A stretch of DNA of 13,645 nt, taken from NCBI GenBank assembly GCA_959605945.1, contig CAUHGY010000047.1, forward strand, positions 1 through 13,645, given 5' to 3'. How positions within the stretch are numbered: the stretch's first letter is position 1; the number at the start of each line of letters is the position of its first letter. Both the position numbers and the translations under genes were made by a program. The notes beneath the pieces are model-generated. The model had not been told where the DNA came from. It made no database searches and saw nothing but the letters and a program-made list of their open reading frames with translations. This document shows, piece by piece, positions 1 to 5,367 of the stretch. The DNA comes from an uncultured Clostridia bacterium (lineage in GTDB: Bacteria > Bacillota > Clostridia > Christensenellales > Borkfalkiaceae).

Positions 1-432
1 GAGATCGCGGTTTATATAACTTAAAACGCCGTCTTTGACCATACCTATGGCGTATCTCGCCATCAAGGCTATATGTTCGGGCTGTTTTATAAACTTCTCG
101 TCCCCGAACTGCAATGCGATAGACGATATATCCGCCGCCTGATCGGCAATGCGCTCCAAGTCGGTTATCATTTTAAGCGCCGCACTCACATCGCGGAAAT
201 CGCTTGCGACCGGATGTTCCATCAACAGAATTTTTAAACAGTCCTGTTCTATTTCATGTTCGATGTTGTCGATGATTTTATCGTCGGAAATAACTTCTTC
301 CGATTTTTCCTTATCGCGGTCTATAAAAGCGCGCACGGACTTTTCGATAGCTTCTTCCGTGGCGCGACACATGGCAACCAGTTTGTTAAAAACAAGATTG
401 AGCTCGGCTTCATATTTGTTTCTTATCGACAT
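1..432 (-). CDS. phoU: PhoU, phosphate signalling/transport regulator (C-terminus cut by window edge)
   Basis: I read 144 codons from the ATG at 432 to the window edge without a stop; the family is usually about 215-220 residues, so the last third lies outside. PhoU is a cytoplasmic all-helical protein that links the PstSCAB transporter to the PhoR/PhoP two-component system and restrains phosphate uptake. The first PhoU repeat is visible, with MEHPVASDFRDV at about residues 71-82 and the metal-binding pattern E93-x3-D97-x3-D101 within DLERIADQAADIS. The start follows pstB by 39 bases, and a GGGAG lies 12 bases upstream of the ATG, a rather long spacing. Its position as last gene of the pst operon fits the usual Bacillota order. 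The identification is secure from motif and context. Confidence 0.95.
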   Translation of the reverse strand, partial: MSIRNKYEAELNLVFNKLVAMCRATEEAIEKSVRAFIDRDKEKSEEVISDDKIIDNIEHEIEQDCLKILLMEHPVASDFRDVSAALKMITDLERIADQAADISSIALQFGDEKFIKQPEHIALMARYAIGMVKDGVLSYINRDL

Positions 433-471
433 TTTAATATATTTCTCCCGATTTGTCAATTTTTTATTTAA

Positions 472-1374
472 TCAGCCGAATCGGCCTGTTATATAATTTT
501 CCGTACGTTTATCGGCGGGACAGGAAAAAATCTGTTCGGTATCGCCGTATTCCACAAGTTCTCCCAAAAGAAAAAACGCCGTTTTATCGGACACACGCGT
601 TGCCTGCTGCATATTATGCGTTACTATAACTATGGTAAGACTGTCTTTCAGTTCGCTGATCAGCTCTTCGATTTTTCCCGTAGATATGGGGTCAAGCGCA
701 CTGGTCGGTTCATCCATCAACAGTATCTGCGGCTGTGCGGCAAGCGCTCTGGCAATGCATAGTCTCTGCTGCTGACCGCCCGAAAGACCGAGAGCGCTTT
801 TTTTAAGCCTGTCTTTGACCTCGTCCCAGATACCTGCTCTGCGAAGGCTTGTTTCCACAATTTCGTCCAGCTCGGCTTTTTTTCTGATGCCGAACGTGCG
901 CGGGGCAAAAGTAATGTTGTCGTAAACGCTCATGGGAAAAGGGTTAGGATTCTGAAATACCATTCCGACGTTTTTGCGCAGCTCGTTCACATCTGTCTGT
1001 TTGGAAAAAATATCTTTGCCGCCTATCAGAAAACTCCCCTCCGTCCTGCATCCTTCGACAAGATCGTTCATTCTGTTTAAAATTTTCAAAAACGTGCTCT
1101 TTCCGCATCCGGAAGGGCCGATCAGTGCGGTAACTTTCTTTTGGGGTATATCTATGTTTACGTTTTTAAGCGCATGAAATTTACCGTACCACAGATTGCA
1201 GTTTTTTACCGATATATCTATGTTGTTTTCCGCTGCCTGCGGCGCATCGGCGGCAATATCGGCCGTCTCTGCGTTTATACCGTTTGCATTATCGGAAACA
1301 TTTTCCGCATTATCCCAAACCTCTGCTGCCGACGTTTCCGCTGCGGCTGTTTTTTTCAATCGCCAGATCTTCAT
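472..1374 (-). CDS. pstB: PstB, phosphate ABC transporter ATPase with an N-terminal extension
   Basis: This is the cytoplasmic ATPase that powers PstCA-mediated phosphate import. It shows Walker A GPSGCGKST (residues 86-94), the Q-loop at Q141 followed by NPNPFPMSVYDN as is typical of PstB, the signature LSGGQQQR (197-204), Walker B ILLMDEP (217-223) and the switch histidine H253. At 300 residues it is longer than the usual 250-260. Homology begins only near residue 53 (DISVKNCNLWYGKFHALKN), so residues 1-50 are an extra Ala/Asn/Glu-rich acidic segment. The start is well supported: AGGAGG (1383-1388) sits 8 bases before the ATG, and no other start codon is near the conserved domain. The ATG lies one base after the pstA stop, so the two are probably translationally coupled. 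Confidence 0.97.
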   Translation of the reverse strand: MKIWRLKKTAAAETSAAEVWDNAENVSDNANGINAETADIAADAPQAAENNIDISVKNCNLWYGKFHALKNVNIDIPQKKVTALIGPSGCGKSTFLKILNRMNDLVEGCRTEGSFLIGGKDIFSKQTDVNELRKNVGMVFQNPNPFPMSVYDNITFAPRTFGIRKKAELDEIVETSLRRAGIWDEVKDRLKKSALGLSGGQQQRLCIARALAAQPQILLMDEPTSALDPISTGKIEELISELKDSLTIVIVTHNMQQATRVSDKTAFFLLGELVEYGDTEQIFSCPADKRTENYITGRFG

Positions 1375-1375
1375 A

Positions 1376-2245
1376 TTATAAGCCTCCTGTTTTCTTCTTC
1401 AAAAGTTTTCCCAATCCCGCCGCGCACAAATTTATTATCACGACAAATACAAGCAGCACTACCGCAGCCGCGGCGGCAGCTTCCCGTTCTCCGTTATTTG
1501 CATAATAATATATGTCAAGCGCGAGACTGGTTCCCGGGCTCATGATTGACGTGGGCACATTGTTAACCACCATCCCTATGGTAATAATAAGCACGGCGCT
1601 TTCACTGACTATTCTGCCTATTGCGAGTATAATTGCCGTGACGATACCGCTCGACGCTGCAGGAAGAACAATTTTAAATATAGTTCTCACTTTGCTCGCG
1701 CCGAGTGCGAACGCGCCCTCTCTGTAACCTTTGGGAACCGCAAGCAGGCTTTCTTCGGTGGAGCGCACGATCACGGGAAGTATCATTATGGAAAGAGTCA
1801 GCCCGCCGCCGAGAAGAGAATAACCCATTCCGAAAGCCACAACAAATATAAGATACCCGAACAGTCCGTAAACTATGCTCGGTATTCCCGCAAGCGTTTC
1901 GGTGGTAAGACGGATTATGCGCACCAGCTTGCCTTTGTCTCCCATATATTCGACAAGGAACACAGCAGTGAATATTCCCAAAGGAACGGCTATGACCATC
2001 GAAATCAGAATAAGTATCATTGTTCCCGCAAACGCCGGTAAAAGCGTAGGCTCATAACTGCTGGGGGTAAAAAGCAAATCCCATGATATATGCTCTACGC
2101 CGTCTATCAGAATGTAAACTATCAGCGCCACAAGAACGGCTACAACCAGCACGACAGATCCCACGGTGCCGAATTTCAGACATTTGAAGAACCGTCTGTC
2201 AGCCGTACCGCGCCTATTTGCCGAAATCTTTGCCGATCTGTTCAT
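1376..2245 (-). CDS. pstA: PstA, phosphate ABC transporter permease
   Basis: PstA is one of the two integral membrane subunits of the high-affinity phosphate importer. The 289-residue protein has a short basic N-terminus and about six hydrophobic segments: roughly 28-48, 71-98, 118-140, 147-163, 198-228 and 259-277. The EAA loop that docks on PstB is EGAFALGASKVRTIF (residues 176-190) followed by KIVLPAASSG. The motif TLAGIPSIVYGLFG (117-130) is characteristic of the PstA/PstC family. The ATG lies 32 bases inside the end of pstC, preceded by AAGGAAG inside pstC codons, which suggests coupled translation. Length and motifs are normal. PstA and PstC were told apart by gene order and by the C-terminal half. 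Confidence 0.95.
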   Translation of the reverse strand: MNRSAKISANRRGTADRRFFKCLKFGTVGSVVLVVAVLVALIVYILIDGVEHISWDLLFTPSSYEPTLLPAFAGTMILILISMVIAVPLGIFTAVFLVEYMGDKGKLVRIIRLTTETLAGIPSIVYGLFGYLIFVVAFGMGYSLLGGGLTLSIMILPVIVRSTEESLLAVPKGYREGAFALGASKVRTIFKIVLPAASSGIVTAIILAIGRIVSESAVLIITIGMVVNNVPTSIMSPGTSLALDIYYYANNGEREAAAAAAVVLLVFVVIINLCAAGLGKLLKKKTGGL

Positions 2246-3158
2246 CTGTTTCTTCCTTTACTTTTTTTCTCTTTTTCTTTTTGTTTTCAGAATTTTTATC
2301 TTTTTTAAGCAGCGCAAAGCACCCGTTTAAAATCAGCGTGAACACGAACAGCACCACTCCCGACGCGACGAGCGCGGTTTTGGGGTCTCCGCTCAATTCC
2401 AGCGCCCCCATGGCGATGTTCGAAGTAAGCGTTCTGACGCTTTGAAAAAGGCTGTTCGGCATTTCGGGGCTGCTGCCGATGACCATGATGACCGCCATCG
2501 TTTCGCCAATCGCTCTGCCTATCGCCAGCACCACCGCCGCAAGTATGCCGCTTTTTGCCGCCGGCAGCAGCACTTTGAAGGTCGCCTGTTCTTTGGTCGC
2601 GCCGAGCGCCAGCGCTCCTTCGTAATAACTCTTGGGCACGGCGCGCATGGCGTCGAGACTGACGCTTATAATTGTGGGCAGCACCATTATCGCAAGCACC
2701 AACGAAGCCGCAAGTATGCCGTATCCCACGCCGTTAGGCGATATATAGTCCCTTAAAAAAGGCACTATCACGGTCACGCCGAAAAGCCCGTAGATGACCG
2801 AAGGAATACCGGCAAGAAGATTTACCACGTTGCTGACAACGCTTACTATCTTCTTGGGGCAGAATTTATAAAGGCATATCGCCGCCATAAGCCCTATCCC
2901 CACGCCGATCACAACAGAAAGGGCGGTTACAAAAAGACTGGTGACCAGCATGCACAGTATGCCGTACATCTCTTCGTTGATGTCCCATACCGTTCCGAAA
3001 AAATTATCAAGCCCGACTTTGGCTATAAACGGAAGCCCTGTGGCAAAAAGAAAAACCGTTATCGTTATAAGTGCGAGTATGGAGAAAAGCGCGCTTGCAA
3101 GAAACACGCCTTTCATCACTTTTTCTCTCGCGTTAATGAATACGTAGAGACCTTTCAT
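2214..3158 (-). CDS. pstC: PstC, phosphate ABC transporter permease
   Basis: PstC pairs with PstA to form the membrane channel of the phosphate importer. The 314-residue protein has a first membrane helix at about 19-41, further hydrophobic segments through residue 284, the family motif LLAGIPSVIYGLFG (114-127) and the EAA loop YEGALALGATKEQATFK (179-195). RAIGETMAV (215-223) is the usual PstC signature after the EAA loop. The ATG at 3158 lies four bases after the pstS stop but has no clear Shine-Dalgarno sequence. Met15 (ATG at 3116-3114) is a possible alternative start with an equally weak purine-rich leader. After the last helix comes an unusually lysine-rich cytoplasmic tail (about residues 285-314) whose coding sequence overlaps the pstA start. 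Confidence 0.95.
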   Translation of the reverse strand: MKGLYVFINAREKVMKGVFLASALFSILALITITVFLFATGLPFIAKVGLDNFFGTVWDINEEMYGILCMLVTSLFVTALSVVIGVGIGLMAAICLYKFCPKKIVSVVSNVVNLLAGIPSVIYGLFGVTVIVPFLRDYISPNGVGYGILAASLVLAIMVLPTIISVSLDAMRAVPKSYYEGALALGATKEQATFKVLLPAAKSGILAAVVLAIGRAIGETMAVIMVIGSSPEMPNSLFQSVRTLTSNIAMGALELSGDPKTALVASGVVLFVFTLILNGCFALLKKDKNSENKKKKRKKVKEETDEQIGKDFGK

Positions 3159-3162
3159 GACT

Positions 3163-4041
3163 TTATTTTATAAGCTGATTCCATTTGGAAATTTCATTTT
3201 CGCCGGCATCTTTGTCGAAGATGTTTTTGAGCTGTTCCATACTTATGTCGTCAAGCGTATTTTCAAGATTGACTATCACCGCTATACCGTCTTTTGCAAC
3301 TTCATAATAAGTGCAGCTGGGAGCGTCTTCCTGAGTGAAGTTTTCCGAAATCATACCGAAATCGCTGACGCCGTTCTCGGCATTTTCGTAACCGGTTCCG
3401 CTGCCGCCTCCGCCGACGTTTACGGTAACGTTGGGCTGCAATTCCTTAAATTTAGCGGCAAGTTTTTGCATAAGGGGCTGAAGCGAAGTACTGCCGGATA
3501 TATCGATCGTTCCGCTCAAAGAAGAATCGGGACTATATGCGGCGGCGTTGTCTCTGGTGGAAACATAGCCTTCGGCACTTATTATTGTCTGAGCATCGGA
3601 GCTCTGCAAAAATTCAAGATATTTTGCATTGAGACCGGATGCCACGCTTGCTTCTTTATAAACCACGTTAAGCGGTCTCGAAATCCTATAATCGCCGGAC
3701 TTGACGTTGGCAACCGTCGCTTCCACGCCTTCGACAGTGAGTTTTTTGACGTCGTCCGTCACGTAACCCAAGCTGTCGTAAGCGATAGCGTGCGGATTTT
3801 CTTCAACTTCGGTCAGCACCGCGGCGGTACCGGTAGCTATTATAACGCCCGATTTATCGGCTTTGTCCTTGAGCCCGATAAGTTCCATAAAGGCTTTTTT
3901 TGTGCCGCTGCCGTCTTCTCTGACAACGACCGTTATGTTATTGGACGGGTCAAACGCGCCGTTGCCGCAGGCGGTAAATCCTACAACGCACATCGCTGCC
4001 GCAAGAGCGGCGCACACAATTCTTACAAGTTTCTTTTTCAT
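3163..4041 (-). CDS. pstS: PstS-family phosphate-binding lipoprotein, circularly permuted
   Basis: This is the extracytoplasmic phosphate-binding lipoprotein that feeds PstCA. A signal peptide (basic MKKK, hydrophobic 5-20) ends in FTAC with the lipidated Cys at residue 25; Phe at -3 is a slightly loose lipobox. The mature part has the order of the two halves swapped. VVVREDGSGTKKAF (38-51), the Arg and Ser-Gly-Thr phosphate loop normally near the middle of PstS, comes first, followed by LGYV, ISRPL (120-124) and AEGYV (156-160), normally the C-terminal end. Then come ISGSTSLQPL (181-190), GGGGSGTG (210-217), SDFGM (226-230) and KDGIAVIVN (250-258), normally the N-terminal half. All phosphate ligands appear present. 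AAGGAG lies 8 bases before the ATG. It is the first gene of the pst operon, so the function is secure. Confidence 0.93.
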   Translation of the reverse strand: MKKKLVRIVCAALAAAMCVVGFTACGNGAFDPSNNITVVVREDGSGTKKAFMELIGLKDKADKSGVIIATGTAAVLTEVEENPHAIAYDSLGYVTDDVKKLTVEGVEATVANVKSGDYRISRPLNVVYKEASVASGLNAKYLEFLQSSDAQTIISAEGYVSTRDNAAAYSPDSSLSGTIDISGSTSLQPLMQKLAAKFKELQPNVTVNVGGGGSGTGYENAENGVSDFGMISENFTQEDAPSCTYYEVAKDGIAVIVNLENTLDDISMEQLKNIFDKDAGENEISKWNQLIK

Positions 4042-4070
4042 TTTTTATCTCCTTTTTGTTTTACGTGCTA

Positions 4071-4076
4071 ATTATA
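4071..4076 (-). promoter_or_regulatory. -10 box of the pst operon promoter
   Basis: A perfect TATAAT lies on the minus strand 29 bases upstream of the pstS ATG. At the usual 17-base distance the -35 position (about 4094-4099, TAGTTC) does not resemble TTGACA and falls inside a hairpin. A good -10 without a -35 is what is expected of a promoter that needs an activator, here probably PhoP bound just upstream. Confidence 0.7.
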
Positions 4077-4080
4077 GCTT

Positions 4081-4112
4081 AAACAAAAAAACCGAACTAT
4101 CATGTTCGGTTT
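4081..4112 (-). terminator. Rho-independent terminator of the hydrolase gene
   Basis: A perfect 9-base-pair stem AAACCGAAC / GTTCGGTTT (4089-4097 with 4104-4112) closes a six-base loop. On the minus strand it is followed by an uninterrupted T-tract and then GTTT. It lies 65 bases after the stop of the hydrolase gene and ends transcription just before the pst -10 box. Confidence 0.85.
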
Positions 4113-4136
4113 AAAAAATTGTAAAAAATTTGTAAA
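4109..4136 (-). promoter_or_regulatory. Candidate PhoP box (TTTACA direct repeats) of the pst operon
   Basis: On the minus strand two perfect TTTACA hexamers (4136-4131 and 4125-4120) are separated by five bases. A third, degenerate copy TTAAAC (4114-4109) continues the same 11-base period. Bacillus-type PhoP boxes are TT(A/T/C)ACA-like direct repeats with about five-base spacing, and PhoP controls pst in those bacteria. The box lies about 45-72 bases upstream of the predicted transcription start. The match in sequence, period and context is good, but the region is A/T-rich, so binding is an inference. Confidence 0.65.
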
Positions 4137-4176
4137 AAAAAGAGTTATCCGATCTCCGCATATGTTTTCCGCAAAT

Positions 4177-5073
4177 TCAGCGCATCATACCGTCAAACCG
4201 TTTTATCCATAAATAAACGCCCTCTACGGCAGGAGTAATCTGCAGCTTTTTACCTGAAAACTCTGAAATTCCTTCCGGATCGGAAATTATCGGCCCGACC
4301 AGCTGCGGTTCGTGAGCTCCGTTTTTAAAAGTCTCCAGCTCTGCGATTCCGCCCGCCCCGGCTATATTTTCAATAAACCGCTTTGTAACGGCAATATCCA
4401 CGACAGGATCGTCCTCGCAGTGCCAGAATTTGACGGGCACGGGATAAGCAAAATTCTGTCTGTCGCATTGCGCCATGGGATTGAAAGGCGAAATTTTCAC
4501 TCTATCGTAAACATATTCGCCGTAACCGTCAACCTCGAGATCGTAAATTTTTCCCATCGCCGTTTTAGGAAGCCCGCCCGACCACGGATGCAGAAATATC
4601 TGCCTGTAAGCATCGAGAACGGGACAGAATCCGCTTTGCGCAACAACGGGAATACGCCTGCTTAAAACCAGATTTGTACTGCTGATTCCGCCCATAGACG
4701 CTCCGTGAACGAAAACTCCGGCATAAAAATTAAAATTGCTGACGCAAAAGCGGTAAGCGTTTACATAGCTGTCCACGGCGATAGGCGATCCTATATTGTT
4801 TTTTATATCGATGCCGTTTATTTCCGCATATTTTTCGGGCAGACCGTTTACGTCCATCACGGCATAGCCGTTCGAGAGCAGGTATTTGGTTAAAACCTGT
4901 CCTTCCGACTGTGAGTCGTCCGTCCTGACAGAACCGCCGGCTCCGTGACAACTTATAACAAGTCTGATTTTATTACTCCCGTCGTAACTATTCGGCAAAA
5001 GGAGAATACCGTTGTCCGAATATTCTTTCCCTCCGCATTTTACGGGCACCGTAAAACGTATGACTCCGCCCAT
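4177..5073 (-). CDS. Alpha/beta-hydrolase family protein, prolyl-oligopeptidase/esterase-like, substrate unknown
   Basis: The 298-residue protein has the alpha/beta-hydrolase layout: an oxyanion-hole motif SCHGAGG (41-47), a nucleophile elbow GASMGG with Ser126 in G-x-S-x-G (124-128), an acidic residue in HCEDDPVVD (Asp222 likeliest) and the catalytic His in NGAHEPQ (His254). No signal peptide or membrane helix is seen, so it is probably cytoplasmic. The start is supported by AGGGAG five bases before the ATG. It is a single-gene unit between copA and pstS with its own terminator; a weak TATAAG at 5102-5097 could be its -10 box. Homologues of this general class include peptidases and esterases. 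The sequence does not reveal the substrate, so I give no gene name. Confidence 0.75.
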   Translation of the reverse strand: MGGVIRFTVPVKCGGKEYSDNGILLLPNSYDGSNKIRLVISCHGAGGSVRTDDSQSEGQVLTKYLLSNGYAVMDVNGLPEKYAEINGIDIKNNIGSPIAVDSYVNAYRFCVSNFNFYAGVFVHGASMGGISSTNLVLSRRIPVVAQSGFCPVLDAYRQIFLHPWSGGLPKTAMGKIYDLEVDGYGEYVYDRVKISPFNPMAQCDRQNFAYPVPVKFWHCEDDPVVDIAVTKRFIENIAGAGGIAELETFKNGAHEPQLVGPIISDPEGISEFSGKKLQITPAVEGVYLWIKRFDGMMR

Positions 5074-5120
5074 GTATTCTCCCTGAACCTAACCGCCTTA
5101 TACATTATTGAATAATTTTT

Positions 5121-5136
5121 AAAACAGGCCTGTTTT
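5121..5136. repeat. Perfect 16-base palindrome between copA and the hydrolase gene
   Basis: AAAACAGGCCTGTTTT reads identically on both strands. It lies 25 bases after the copA stop and 48 bases before the hydrolase ATG, overlapping the expected -35 position of the weak hydrolase promoter. As RNA it would form only a six-pair A/U-rich stem with a GGCC loop and no good U-tract, so an operator is more likely than a terminator. A second small inverted repeat, TTTCTC-N6-GAGAAA, follows at 5135-5152. Confidence 0.5.
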
Positions 5137-5160
5137 TCTCTTTTTTGAGAAATAATCACT

Positions 5161-5367
5161 TTAACGTATATCTTTCACTTCGTAACCCGCTTCGATCACG
5201 GCAGCGGTCAGCTCGGCGTCTTTTAAGTTTTCGCCTCTCACGAAAGCCGTCTTTTTTTCAAGACTTACCTCCGCTTCTCTGACGCCGTTGACGGCGGTAA
5301 GCGCATCTTTTACATGCTTGACGCAGTGCATACACATCATTCCTTCTATTGAAATCGTTTTCTCCAT
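5161..5367 (-). CDS. copZ: Possible stand-alone CopZ-like copper chaperone from an internal start in copA
   Basis: The last 68 codons of copA, starting at an in-frame ATG (5367-5365), encode a complete heavy-metal-associated domain: MEKTISIEG, then MMCMHC with the Cys-x2-Cys copper site, and a typical beta-alpha-beta pattern ending in AGYEVKDIR. An excellent AAAGGAG (5382-5376) lies eight bases before this ATG, the arrangement expected of an independent gene start. The linker upstream (KENKGEKE) looks like a translated intergenic region. CopZ carries Cu(I) to CopA, and copA-copZ gene pairs are common in Bacillota. Whether the free protein, the fusion or both are made cannot be decided from sequence. 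Confidence 0.55.
   Translation of the reverse strand: MEKTISIEGMMCMHCVKHVKDALTAVNGVREAEVSLEKKTAFVRGENLKDAELTAAVIEAGYEVKDIR

Noticed and set aside
3157..4071. 304-codon open frame on the plus strand, antisense to pstS
   Set aside because: It is an exact shadow of pstS with no ribosome binding site, no recognisable domain and a Phe/Gly-rich composition typical of antisense frames.
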